NCBI GenBank assembly: GCA_902800435.1
Contig: CADCEQ010000035.1
Span: 1 to 26,235, forward strand
Origin: an uncultured Prevotellaceae bacterium
GTDB taxonomy: Bacteria > Bacteroidota > Bacteroidia > Bacteroidales > Bacteroidaceae
Length of the DNA stretch: 26,235 nt
Direction: 5' to 3'
Shown: positions 8,092 to 15,176 of the stretch, one piece after another
How the letters are laid out: each line of letters opens with the position of its first letter
Numbering within the stretch: position 1 is the first letter of the stretch
Made by a program: the position numbers and the translations under genes
The notes under the pieces: model-generated
Database searches by the model: none
What the model saw: only the letters and a program-made list of their open reading frames with translations
Told to the model about the DNA's origin: nothing

Positions 8092-8127
8092 AATAAAAAA
8101 GCGGGCCTTGCGGCTCGCTTTCTTTTG
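8092..8127 (-). terminator. Rho-independent terminator of the large lipoprotein gene, possibly bidirectional
   Basis: Stem AAAGCGGGCC (8098-8107), loop TTGC, stem GGCTCGCTTT (8112-8121), with one G-T pair. It is flanked by A-rich sequence on the left and TCTTTTG on the right, so on the minus strand it ends in a T-run about 20 bases after the lipoprotein stop. Confidence 0.8.
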
Positions 8128-8140
8128 TGTGTGAGGATGC

Positions 8141-10411
8141 TTACTGGCTGTCCCACTTCTTCATCAGCTCGTCTCTTTCTTCCAGGATCTTCCTGTAGTT
8201 TTCCGTGTTGTACTTGAACATATTGCTTAATAATATGTTGTTTTCTACATTCGTAGCTGCATTCAGTACATTTCCATTTAGAGTATACTTCTTGATTGCC
8301 TCGTAGGCTGCAAGCTGCAAGGCTTCTTCGCTCTCCTTCGAGTATATCCGGTGTCCGAGATTCATGAGGTAGTTGTATGCGTTCTCGTAGTCTGCCTGGT
8401 GCTCGAGATAGAGGTCCTTTGCGAAGTCCATCACCTTGATCATGAGATACTGCATGTCGGCCTTGTCCTGAATCTTAGGTTCGCGACCGTAGGTCTTGAC
8501 GAAATTGTTGCGGATCATGTCGAAGTCGAGGAATTTGGCCCAACCCTTCAAGTTCTTGTCGTAGATGTTGTATGCCTCGCTGCCCTTGATGCTCTCAACG
8601 ACTTCCTTCCAGTTTTTGTCGGCGCTGAACTTCTCGTATCTGGTCTCTACTTCCTCTTTGTAGTTGTTGAAGAAATATGTGGCACTTAAATTCCTCATTA
8701 TAATTGTATTTTTGGAATCCAATTTCTTCAATATCATATCCACTTTCTCTTCGCGATCGCCACCGTCCATTTCAATCAGCTTGATGACCAGATTTTCCAG
8801 ATCCTCCTTGAAATTGTTAATCATGTATGCGTAGCTGTTAATCTTTTTCTCCCTCTGCTTCTTTACGTCCTCAGCCTTCTGCTCGGCGGGAGTCTTGTGC
8901 TCGCTGCCGTCGCTGGGGAGCTTCAGGAGCGTCCAGGGGCCTATGATGTCGAAGGTGGTGCTCCACTCGGCGAGTTCCCAGCCCAGGATCTCGATCTTGG
9001 CGCCTGCCCATGCCTTGACGGTCAGCTTCACCTCTGCATTCCAGTCTACGCCTTTAGGGCTGACGGTGACATTGGCCTCTGCACCCAGGTGGGGACCGAT
9101 GCCCAGTTCAGGACCCATCACGCCGTAGATCTTCGTTGTTGCCGTCATGAAGAGTCCGATGCCGGCCTTTGCGCCGAACGATACCTGGGGCTCGCAGAAG
9201 GTGAACTTGTCCTCAAGCTCCTCAAACTCATTGATGGTGCTCCAGCTGCCCTGCCAGCGGATGCCGGCCTTGAACTTGTTGGAGTAGTCGTAGCTGAATC
9301 CCAGCGATGCCTTGGCGGTGACGCTTCCGTCGAGCTTCAGCTTGAGGGCGGGGTCGATGGTGACGGTCACGGGGACGACGCCAATCATGAAGGTGTAGGT
9401 GAAGCCCTTGAACTTGGCCAGGGTGACCTTCTGCATGTCTTCAGGCAGCGAGCACTCGCCCTTGAAGCCGATGGTGGCATTGGGATGGAAACCGAACTCG
9501 CCGTCAACGCCCGTCTCGAACTTCTTGAGGGCAGGATAGGGAATGAACCACTTCCACTTGATGCCACCGTCGATGGTCAGGAAGTAGTTGAGCTCGAAGT
9601 CGATGGGAATCTCACCCTCGAAGTTGATCGAGTCCTTGGAATCCTTGCCCAGGGGGATGTTCTTGTCGAACGAGATCTTGTTGTGGAACGAGATGAGTCG
9701 CGGATGGATGGAGCCGCGGGTGCCGCTGACCATCTCCTCGGCGGTCACGTACTGGTACTCGCCGCTCTGTGCTGCGCGGGTCTGCTCTGCGCTGGGCTCG
9801 TCGATGCCGGGCACGTAGTAGTCCTTGTCGTAGCCGTAGGGGTCGGTGTACTGCACCACTGCTGGGTGGATCAGCCCGTCGTCATCGACGTACTTTGCTG
9901 CGTACTCGGGGATGTTGTCGTATGCGGCGCGGGTGGCCACCAGGGTCTCGTCCTCGTTCACGTACCAGTCGGTGACCAGCTGAGCGCTCTTCTCGCCGAC
10001 GAGCTCGGCTGCGGTGACGGCCTCCACCTTAATAATATAGGTGTCGCCCTCGAGCTTCTGCTCAAGTGCCTTGCGGCCGTAGGCCAGGTGGCTGGGGTCG
10101 TCCCAGATGCCGAGCGGGTGGTTCTCGAAGTTGGTGATGCCCAGCTTGTCGGCGAGCGACTTTCTGACGGCAATCTCCGTGGTGTCGGCGTTCAGTATCT
10201 GCACGTCGTCGGCGTTGTCGAAGTTGTGATACGTGAGGCCGTAGGGCTCGAAGTCGGCATAGTTGCCGATCTTGTCGGAGCCGTCCTCCATGCTATTGGC
10301 GTTTGCTAACTCGTCATCGCTGCAAGCGGTGAAAGCGAATGCGAAACCGTAAATACCTGCGGTAAGGATGCTCATGAGCATCGACTTTACCAAATTCTTC
10401 TTCGTTGTCAT
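8141..10411 (-). CDS. Large two-part lipoprotein, probably surface exposed, unknown function
   Basis: 756 residues, not recognised as a named family. The signal ends at lipobox FTAC30 and is followed by SDDE, which matches the lipoprotein export signal described for Bacteroidota (Cys, Ser, then acidic residues), so a surface location is likely. Residues about 40-230 are mixed; about 235-505 are beta-rich with repeating alternating strands (FMIGVVPVTVTIDPALKLKL, VTAKASLGFSYDYSNKFKAG, MGPELGIGPHLGAEANVTVS, AWAGAKIEILGWELAEWSTT), suggesting a beta-sandwich or barrel-like domain. From about 510 (KTPAEQKAEDVKKQREKKIN) the protein changes to long charged alpha-helices to the end. The DNA for this helical third (8141-8890) is clearly more AT-rich than the rest of the gene, suggesting a fused or independently acquired domain. 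It has its own promoter and terminator and stands alone, convergent with the CE6 gene. Confidence 0.8.
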   Translation of the reverse strand: MTTKKNLVKSMLMSILTAGIYGFAFAFTACSDDELANANSMEDGSDKIGNYADFEPYGLTYHNFDNADDVQILNADTTEIAVRKSLADKLGITNFENHPLGIWDDPSHLAYGRKALEQKLEGDTYIIKVEAVTAAELVGEKSAQLVTDWYVNEDETLVATRAAYDNIPEYAAKYVDDDGLIHPAVVQYTDPYGYDKDYYVPGIDEPSAEQTRAAQSGEYQYVTAEEMVSGTRGSIHPRLISFHNKISFDKNIPLGKDSKDSINFEGEIPIDFELNYFLTIDGGIKWKWFIPYPALKKFETGVDGEFGFHPNATIGFKGECSLPEDMQKVTLAKFKGFTYTFMIGVVPVTVTIDPALKLKLDGSVTAKASLGFSYDYSNKFKAGIRWQGSWSTINEFEELEDKFTFCEPQVSFGAKAGIGLFMTATTKIYGVMGPELGIGPHLGAEANVTVSPKGVDWNAEVKLTVKAWAGAKIEILGWELAEWSTTFDIIGPWTLLKLPSDGSEHKTPAEQKAEDVKKQREKKINSYAYMINNFKEDLENLVIKLIEMDGGDREEKVDMILKKLDSKNTIIMRNLSATYFFNNYKEEVETRYEKFSADKNWKEVVESIKGSEAYNIYDKNLKGWAKFLDFDMIRNNFVKTYGREPKIQDKADMQYLMIKVMDFAKDLYLEHQADYENAYNYLMNLGHRIYSKESEEALQLAAYEAIKKYTLNGNVLNAATNVENNILLSNMFKYNTENYRKILEERDELMKKWDSQ

Positions 10412-10441
10412 AGTTGTAAGATTTTAATTGTTATACATTTG

Positions 10442-10478
10442 GGTTTTTACCTTTTTACTTTTTTACTTTTTACCTTTC
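10442..10478 (-). repeat. Octamer-like array (CTTTTTAC type) in the 5' leader of the lipoprotein gene
   Basis: Four units of the type TTTTTAC/CTTTTTAC on the + strand; in the direction of transcription these read GTAAAAAG-like and lie between the promoter (10486-10493) and the start codon at 10411, so they would be part of the mRNA leader. Confidence 0.75.
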
Positions 10479-10485
10479 GGTGATG

Positions 10486-10517
10486 CAAAGTTAAGGCGGA
10501 TTTGGGGCTTATTCCAA
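10486..10517 (-). promoter_or_regulatory. Promoter of the large lipoprotein gene
   Basis: On the minus strand the -7 element is TAACTTTG (10493-10486), matching TAnnTTTG, and a TTG (10517-10515) lies about 21 bases upstream as the -33 element. This gives a leader of about 65-70 bases that includes the octamer array. Confidence 0.6.
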
Positions 10518-10546
10518 CTTTTTTCGTCTTTTTCGTCCGAGTTAGT

Positions 10547-10602
10547 TGCGACACGGCGCCCCTTTTGTAACAACCAGCCGGAACCTTGACACAGGTGTCG
10601 CA
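10547..10602. repeat. Inverted repeat TGCGACAC/GTGTCGCA between divergent promoters
   Basis: Perfect 8-bp arms at 10547-10554 and 10595-10602, with a nearer competing arm GACAC at 10588-10592 (GACAC-AG-GTGTC). It sits between the lipoprotein promoter and the mntA promoter and could be an operator for either. Function is inferred from position only. Confidence 0.45.
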
Positions 10603-10650
10603 TCATGCACTTATAATTTGGCTTGATTGACGAAAATAATCGTGGAAAAG

Positions 10651-10682
10651 TTTGGAGGTCTCATTTCTTTGTCGTATCTTTG
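10651..10682 (+). promoter_or_regulatory. Consensus promoter of the mntA-hepT operon
   Basis: TTTG (10651-10654), 20 bases, TATCTTTG (10675-10682): an exact match to the Bacteroidota promoter. The ATG of mntA at 10704 is 21 bases further on, so the leader is short. This placement also excludes the upstream in-frame start at 10623. Confidence 0.85.
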
Positions 10683-10703
10683 CGGCATTATAATGCTGGA
10701 GGT

Positions 10704-10997
10704 ATGACAACAAAGGAATGTATAGATATTCTGAATGCTTGTAGATTTACACTACAAGACAAATATGGTATTTTGTCGCTTCGCCTTTTTGGCTCAACGG
10801 CAAGAAACGAACAGAATAGCGATAGCGACGTGGACGTGTTTGTTGAGACAAAGACGCCTAATCCCTTCTTGCTGATGGAGGCAAGAGACTATCTGGAAGA
10901 ATCCACAGGCCGATCTGTTGACATCGTCCGCAATCACCGTAATCTGAACCCAAGACTTAGGAAGCGAATTGAGAAGGATGGAATCACTGTCTTCTGA
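10704..10997 (+). CDS. mntA: MntA-type antitoxin, minimal nucleotidyltransferase
   Basis: 97-residue nucleotidyltransferase of the MNT/pol-beta fold, antitoxin of a HepT-MntA (type VII) pair. In studied members it transfers AMP groups from ATP to a tyrosine on the HEPN toxin and so silences it. The full family signature GSX10DXD is present: G30-S31 in FGSTARNEQNSDSDVDV, then D42 and D44; a third acidic residue D73 lies in RSVDIV. Length is normal for a minimal nucleotidyltransferase. The start at 10704 follows a consensus promoter by 21 bases; an upstream in-frame extension begins before the promoter and was rejected. The end overlaps the toxin start by 20 bases, so the two are probably translationally coupled. 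Base composition is more AT-rich than the flanking genes, in keeping with horizontal transfer. Confidence 0.9.
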   Translation: MTTKECIDILNACRFTLQDKYGILSLRLFGSTARNEQNSDSDVDVFVETKTPNPFLLMEARDYLEESTGRSVDIVRNHRNLNPRLRKRIEKDGITVF

Positions 10998-11367
10998 AAG
11001 TAAAAGCCTTGCACTTGACATTCTCTATGACATAAGGTCAGCTATAGAGAGACTGCAGGAAAGGACTGAGCGTATTCACGACGTTGACGACTTTCTCGGG
11101 TCGTCAGAAGGAATGATTCTGCTGGATGCGACTTGTATGCTGTTGATTGCAATCGGTGAAGGTTTGAAAAGCCTTGACAAGGTGACTGACGGGAAGTTGT
11201 TACCTACATATCCAAGTATTCCTTGGAAGCAAGTAAAAGGTATGCGGGACATTATTTCGCATCACTACTTTGACGTTGATCCGGCTCAAGTTCTTTGGAT
11301 AGTTACTAATGAAATCAATCCCCTCAAGGCCGCCGTCAATCATTTTATTGAAGAATTGGAGAAGTAA
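10978..11367 (+). CDS. hepT: HepT-type HEPN toxin (DUF86 family)
   Basis: 129-residue helical HEPN-domain protein, the toxin of the pair, a predicted RNase. The catalytic signature RX4HXY is complete: R90-DIIS-H95-H-Y97 in GMRDIISHHYF; Y97 is the residue expected to be AMPylated by MntA. The upstream helices (DILYDIRSAIERLQERTERI, LLDATCMLLIAIGEGLKSL) fit the DUF86/HepT profile. ATG 10978 is chosen, overlapping mntA by 20 bases; a TTG nine bases upstream is in frame but less likely. Both active motifs of the pair are intact, so it should be a working system. No terminator is evident downstream; the next 277 bases hold the PadR control region. Confidence 0.9.
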   Translation: MESLSSESKSLALDILYDIRSAIERLQERTERIHDVDDFLGSSEGMILLDATCMLLIAIGEGLKSLDKVTDGKLLPTYPSIPWKQVKGMRDIISHHYFDVDPAQVLWIVTNEINPLKAAVNHFIEELEK

Positions 11368-11520
11368 ACTGACAATTATGAGTATCGGCTCAAATTAGCT
11401 TCTCTTTTTAACTTGTTATTCGCACTTTTTATCCTATACTTCCTACACCGAAGAAAGCTCAACAGGCGAGGAAGTGTAGAGCGTTTTCTGCGATTAATCA
11501 TCAGCGTAATTTGTGCCAAA

Positions 11521-11536
11521 TGTCATGCAAATGACA
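11521..11536. repeat. Perfect inverted repeat TGTCAT-GCAA-ATGACA upstream of padR
   Basis: Six-base perfect arms with a four-base centre, about 50 bases upstream of the -33 element of the padR promoter. No T-tract follows, so it looks more like a protein-binding site than a terminator. Confidence 0.45.
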
Positions 11537-11570
11537 CGAAATAGTTAAAAAGATATAATTCTTGGCAAAA

Positions 11571-11602
11571 ACTTAGTACTTTGTATTGCAAGGTACTAAA
11601 GT
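11571..11602. promoter_or_regulatory. Probable PadR operator overlapping its own promoter
   Basis: Inverted repeat with perfect arms TTAGTAC (11573-11579) and GTACTAA (11593-11599), extended imperfectly to AACTTAGTACTTTG and CAAGGTACTAAAGTT. It surrounds the -33 element of the promoter, so a bound dimer would block polymerase. Autoregulation is typical for PadR repressors; assignment to this one is inferred. Confidence 0.6.
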
Positions 11603-11616
11603 TTTACCTATCTTTG
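11585..11616 (+). promoter_or_regulatory. Promoter of the padR-pspC-CE15 operon
   Basis: -33-like ATTG (11585-11588), 20 bases, -7 TATCTTTG (11609-11616), then ATG 28 bases further on. Confidence 0.75.
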
Positions 11617-11644
11617 CAGCCGTAAACCAATTCATACCGCGAAA

Positions 11645-11977
11645 ATGAACATTGAGAACGCCAAGTCACAAATGCGCAAGGGGATGCTGGAGTACTGCGT
11701 ACTGCTGCTCCTGAAGCACCGCCCGTCGTATGCGAGTGACATCATCCAACAGCTGAAGCAGGCCGAGCTGCTCGTGGTGGAGGGAACACTCTACCCGCTG
11801 CTGACGCGCCTGAAGAACGACGGACTGCTGCGCTACGAGTGGCAGGAGTCGACGCAGGGACCGCCCCGCAAGTACTATGCCCTCAGCACTGAGGGGGAAC
11901 AATTCCTCGAAGGGCTCAACACCGCCTGGACGGAACTCTCGAGCACCATCAACTACCTTAAACTATTGAGAATTTAG
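11645..11977 (+). CDS. PadR-family transcriptional regulator
   Basis: 110-residue winged-helix regulator. The PadR pattern is clear: MRKGMLEYCVLLLLKHRPSY, ASDIIQQLK (recognition region), VVEGTLYPLLTRLKNDGLL, and the wing PPRKYYALSTEGEQFL; a short C-terminal helix would mediate dimer formation. The small size is that of the short PadR subfamily. It is the first gene of an operon with a PspC-domain membrane protein 11 bases downstream, a pairing that recurs in Bacteroidota and suggests control of an envelope-stress protein. A palindrome in its promoter suggests autorepression. Its stop codon TAG lies in a short run of ATTGAGA/ATTTAGA units that continues to the next start codon. Confidence 0.92.
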   Translation: MNIENAKSQMRKGMLEYCVLLLLKHRPSYASDIIQQLKQAELLVVEGTLYPLLTRLKNDGLLRYEWQESTQGPPRKYYALSTEGEQFLEGLNTAWTELSSTINYLKLLRI

Positions 11978-11990
11978 AATTGAGAATTAT
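11965..11990 (+). repeat. Short heptamer run (ATTGAGA/ATTTAGA) across the padR stop codon
   Basis: Three to four 7-bp units, ATTGAGA, ATTTAGA, ATTGAGA, ATTATGA, spanning the last codons and TAG of padR and leading into the ATG of the PspC gene. Confidence 0.65.
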
Positions 11991-13662
11991 GAAAAAGAAC
12001 ATTACCATCAACCTGTGCGGCCGCTTGTTCCAGATTGACGAGGACGCCTACGAAATGCTGCAACAGTACATCGACTCGCTGCGTGCCTCATTTGGCAAGC
12101 AGGAGGGCGGTGAGGAAATTGCCGACGACATTGAGGAGCGCGTCGCCGAGCTGTTTGACGAACTGAAAGCCAAAGGCACGGTGGCCATCAACATCGACCA
12201 CGTGAAGGACATCATCACCCGCATCGGACGTCCCGAGGAGCTGGCGGATGATAACGGGAACGATAACCCTAACGATAACGAAAACGAAAACAGGGGGCAT
12301 AGGTACGACTCGTTCCGCATGGCTGCTCAGGGCATAAGAGATAATGTACGCGTGAGGACGAAGGGCAAGCGCCTGTATCGCAACCCTAACGACAAGCTGC
12401 TGGCAGGCGTGCTCTCAGGCTTTGCCGCCTATACGGGTACCGACGCTACCTGGTGGCGCATTGGCTATGCGCTGCTGCTGCTCGGCTCTAATCTCTTTGT
12501 GTTCCCGCTGTTCAAGCTGTTCCACTTTGGCGGCTTCATCTTCCACTTCAACCTGGCTTTCGTGCTGTTCTACATCGTGCTGGCCATCGCCATGCCCGAG
12601 GCCAAGAAGCCCAAGGAGGTGCTCGAGATGGAGGGCAAGGACGTGACGCCGCAGACGCTGGCCGACGTCGTTGTCGAAGAGAAGGACCGCCGGCAGCCCG
12701 TTCAGAAAGGCCAGATGCGGGGCTGTCTGTCGGTGCTGCTGAAGATGCTGGTGGGGCTCTTCGTGGCCATTGCCGCCATCTTCGGACTGGTGCTGCTGTG
12801 CTGCTTCCTGCTCATCGTGGGCACGCTCATCTTCATTTTCACCATGCCGGGTGAGATTCGTCACGGCCTGCCCTTCGACCTGGGCGACCTGAACCTCGCA
12901 GAGGCTTACTACTTTCACCCCTGGGCGGTGGTACTGTTCGTGGCCAGTCTGCTGCTGGCACTCTTCATCCCGCTCTACGCCATTGGCCACATGCTGCTCT
13001 CGAAGGCCGGCAGGGTGCAGCCTATGAGCACGGCCCAGCGCATTGCCTGGATCGTCGTCTGGCTGGTTTCGCTGTTTGCCATCTTCCCCAGTGGCGGCGC
13101 TATCATGAAATACAACGAATGGTCGCGATTTGAGCGTCAGGCGGAGGTAAGCGACTGGATGACAGACTATGCCCGCGACTATCTGACGGGACACGACCTG
13201 AAGATTGACAGCCGCCATCACTGCTACGACAACTTCGTGAAGAGCGGCGAGTACTTCACGGGTGACTCCACCGTGGCGTATATCGACGTCGAGATGTGGG
13301 GCCCTGAGAGGGAGCGACACTTCCAGGTATCGTCCAATTTCGGACAGGAGGTAGAGAAAGGCAAATATATCGTCAGCTGCAATGCCCGTGCAGATGGCGG
13401 CGGCGTATGCCTGTTCGCTACAGCTCATGACGGCAGTTACAAAGCCATACACTCAGTGCCCGCCCAGGGCAAAGAGGGCGGACAGGGCAATGGTTGGCAT
13501 CACGTCGAGATGGAGGTGGAGATTTACGGCCCTACCACCCTCTACTACGGCATCAGCGCCGACCCGAAGTTCACCATGGAGCCCTGTACCGCCAAGTGGT
13601 TCTCGGCTGCCGACTTCAAGGTGGAGAAGAAAGAAGAATTGAAGAATGAAGAATTACAATAA
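11989..13662 (+). CDS. PspC-domain membrane protein, envelope stress-related
   Basis: 557 residues. N-terminal soluble domain 1-85 (ITINLCGRLFQIDEDAYEML, IEERVAELFDELK, ITRIGRPEEL), then an Asn/Asp-rich linker (DDNGNDNPNDNENENRG), then a PspC domain from K127 (KRLYRNPNDKLLAGVLSGFA, TWWRIGYALLLLG). Several membrane helices follow (FNLAFVLFYIVLAIAMP, LVGLFVAIAAIFGLVLLCCF, WAVVLFVASLLLALFIPLYA, IAWIVVWLVSLFAIFPSGG) and a soluble C-terminal domain from about 380 with beta structure (YIDVEMWGPERERHFQVSSN). PspC proteins respond to membrane stress in other bacteria; the role here is inferred. ATG 11989 follows padR by 11 bases. The last residues EELKNEELQ are encoded by GAAGAATT-type repeats, and the CE15 gene begins three bases after the stop. 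Confidence 0.85.
   Translation: MKKNITINLCGRLFQIDEDAYEMLQQYIDSLRASFGKQEGGEEIADDIEERVAELFDELKAKGTVAINIDHVKDIITRIGRPEELADDNGNDNPNDNENENRGHRYDSFRMAAQGIRDNVRVRTKGKRLYRNPNDKLLAGVLSGFAAYTGTDATWWRIGYALLLLGSNLFVFPLFKLFHFGGFIFHFNLAFVLFYIVLAIAMPEAKKPKEVLEMEGKDVTPQTLADVVVEEKDRRQPVQKGQMRGCLSVLLKMLVGLFVAIAAIFGLVLLCCFLLIVGTLIFIFTMPGEIRHGLPFDLGDLNLAEAYYFHPWAVVLFVASLLLALFIPLYAIGHMLLSKAGRVQPMSTAQRIAWIVVWLVSLFAIFPSGGAIMKYNEWSRFERQAEVSDWMTDYARDYLTGHDLKIDSRHHCYDNFVKSGEYFTGDSTVAYIDVEMWGPERERHFQVSSNFGQEVEKGKYIVSCNARADGGGVCLFATAHDGSYKAIHSVPAQGKEGGQGNGWHHVEMEVEIYGPTTLYYGISADPKFTMEPCTAKWFSAADFKVEKKEELKNEELQ
12250..12294 (+). repeat. AACGAT/AACGAA hexamer repeats encoding an Asn-rich linker
   Basis: Period-6 units such as AACGAT and AACGAA inside the PspC gene encode alternating Asn and acidic residues between the N-terminal domain and the PspC domain. 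The length can change by two residues per unit without a frameshift. Confidence 0.6.
13627..13659 (+). repeat. GAAGAATT-type repeat at the end of the PspC gene
   Basis: GAAGAATT, GAAGAAT, GAAGAATT units encode the last residues (EELKNEELQ) and run up to the TAA stop; the same unit type as at 6297-6341. Confidence 0.65.
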
Positions 13663-13665
13663 CGT

Positions 13666-15036
13666 ATGATGATGAAAACGATGAGATTTCTTTGCGGGAC
13701 CATGCTGATAGCCTGCATCCCGTTTACAGCTAACGCACAGTTTATGATGTTCGGAGGCGGCAACCGCGTGAACCAGGACAGCCTCCGCAAGATTGCGGCA
13801 GCCGATTATGCCGACATGCTGGCAAAGGTAGGAGTAGGCAAGCCCCGCGAAGGGCGCCAGCCCAACAGTCAGGACGAGAGCAAGCACCCCAACTACGACG
13901 AGCTGACTGCAAACCCTTATCCCTTCTATCCCGACCCGCTGCTGACCGAAAGCGGTAAGAAGGTGACCAGTGCCAAGATGTGGTATAAGGTGCGCCGTCC
14001 GGAGATTGTCAGACTGTTTGAGGACAATGTCTACGGCCGCATTCCCGCCAACGTGCCAAGCGTGAAATGGGAGGTTACAAACGAGGAGAGGAAGGACTTT
14101 GCTGGAACCAGGGTGGTGGTCCGCTATCTGAAAGGCGTGGTCGACAACTCCAGCTACCCGTCGATTAAGGTAGAGATTCAGGCCAACGTGGTTTATCCCG
14201 ACAACGGCAAGCAGAACATGCCCGTCGTCATTGAATTCGGATTCGGAGCCGGCGACCCCACGCGGTCGTTTGGCAATGCCGTTTCATGGCGACAGATGGT
14301 CGTGGAGCGCGGTTGGGCTGCTGCCACCATCAACCCCTCGTCCATCCAGGCCGACGCGGGCTCTGGACTGACCAACGGCATCATCGGTCTCTGCAACAAG
14401 GGGGCGCACCGCCAGCCTACCGACTGGGGCTCGCTCCGCGCCTGGGGCTGGGGACTGTCGCGCCTGATTGACTACCTCGAGACCGACAAGACGTTTGATG
14501 CCACGAAGTGTGCCATCGAGGGCGTCTCGCGCTACGGCAAGGCTTCGCTCGTAGCTATGGCGTTTGAGGAGCGCATTGCCGCCGGATTCATCGCCTCGTC
14601 GGGCAAGGGCGGTGCTGCAGGCTGGCGTCGCGACTGTGGCGAGAGCATCGGCAACATCGTCTCTGACGGCGAGTACCACTGGGTGTGCGGCAACCTGATA
14701 AAATACGGTGCCGACCCATTGACGGAGAACGACCTGCCGGTCGACCAGCACGAGCTGATAGCACTCTGCGCCCCACGTGCCTGCTTCATCTCAACCGGCA
14801 GCTGGAACGGCGACAAATGGCAGGATGTAGTCGGCTCGTTCATATCGGCCTCGAAGGCATCGCCCGTCTATGAGCTGCTCGGCTATAAAGGCGTTGGCAC
14901 CGACCTCTTCCCGGGCATGGGCAACGGCCTGATGGAGGGACGGCTCACCTATCGCCAGCATCACGGCGGCCACGAGGCAGGCCCTAACTGGCCCTTCTTC
15001 CTCGACTTCTTTGAGCGCGAGGTAGTCGGTAAGTGA
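13666..15036 (+). CDS. CE15-like glucuronoyl esterase, secreted
   Basis: 456-residue alpha/beta-hydrolase of the CE15 group, which cleaves the ester between 4-O-methyl-glucuronate on xylan and lignin alcohols. The signal peptide is MMMKTMRFLCGTMLIACIPFTANAQ. The nucleophile motif is GVSRYGK with S288 (family GCSRxG; the Cys is Val here). DGEYHWVCGN and LPVDQHELIALCAPR match conserved CE15 blocks, and the catalytic His is probably H436 in HHGGHEAGPNWPFF. Length fits single-domain CE15 enzymes. It starts three bases after the PspC gene, so it is in the padR operon, an odd pairing of an envelope-stress protein with a polysaccharide enzyme. The product, glucuronate-substituted xylan, would feed uronate breakdown by the kdgK and eda genes next door; that link is inferred. 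Confidence 0.85.
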   Translation: MMMKTMRFLCGTMLIACIPFTANAQFMMFGGGNRVNQDSLRKIAAADYADMLAKVGVGKPREGRQPNSQDESKHPNYDELTANPYPFYPDPLLTESGKKVTSAKMWYKVRRPEIVRLFEDNVYGRIPANVPSVKWEVTNEERKDFAGTRVVVRYLKGVVDNSSYPSIKVEIQANVVYPDNGKQNMPVVIEFGFGAGDPTRSFGNAVSWRQMVVERGWAAATINPSSIQADAGSGLTNGIIGLCNKGAHRQPTDWGSLRAWGWGLSRLIDYLETDKTFDATKCAIEGVSRYGKASLVAMAFEERIAAGFIASSGKGGAAGWRRDCGESIGNIVSDGEYHWVCGNLIKYGADPLTENDLPVDQHELIALCAPRACFISTGSWNGDKWQDVVGSFISASKASPVYELLGYKGVGTDLFPGMGNGLMEGRLTYRQHHGGHEAGPNWPFFLDFFEREVVGK

Positions 15037-15090
15037 CGGGTGAGGGCAGGAGCTGTTCGCAATCGGTTACGGAAGTTTTTTAGTGCTTTA

Positions 15091-15122
15091 TTTGGTGGTT
15101 TGGAAAAATCATCGTATCTTTG
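15091..15122 (+). promoter_or_regulatory. Consensus promoter of the kdgK-eda operon
   Basis: TTTG (15091-15094), 20 bases, TATCTTTG (15115-15122); the transcript would have a leader of about 45-50 bases before ATG 15177, with GGAG at 15165-15168 as a possible ribosome-binding site. Confidence 0.85.
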
Positions 15123-15176
15123 TAGTCGCAAAATGAAATAAGGTAAAATCTATAAAAACTAATTGGAGTAAAAAGA

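Larger units (their letters stand above)
7737..8140. other. Gene-free interval between convergent genes, rich in inverted repeats
   Basis: About 400 bases with no believable gene. It holds, in order, a GC-rich three-arm hairpin (7754-7814), a run of eight Gs (7820-7828 region), ACTACATT-type repeats, a large concentric inverted repeat with a perfect palindrome (7841-7987), more TGTAGG motifs up to 8057 including CCTACGTGTAGG at 8032-8043, and a terminator hairpin (8098-8121). A short minus-strand open frame across it is mostly the translation of the AT palindrome and is not credible. Confidence 0.8.

Noticed and set aside
7857..8156. Minus-strand 99-codon open frame in the gap between convergent genes
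   Set aside because: Much of it translates the AT palindrome (Tyr/Ile repeats) and it overlaps the lipoprotein terminator.
8897..10309. Plus-strand open frame of 470 codons opposite the large lipoprotein
   Set aside because: The minus-strand gene has a lipoprotein signal, promoter and terminator; the plus-strand frame has none.
10623..10703. Upstream extension of mntA
   Set aside because: It includes the consensus promoter, so it would not be in the transcript.
11440..11482. Inverted repeat around CTTCC/TACAC and GGAAG/TGTAG in the padR upstream region
   Set aside because: The two halves are in the same order on each side, so they cannot form one nested stem; probably chance.
15037..15090. 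Terminator after the CE15 gene
   Set aside because: A run of T is present (GTTTTTTAG) but no stable stem precedes it.
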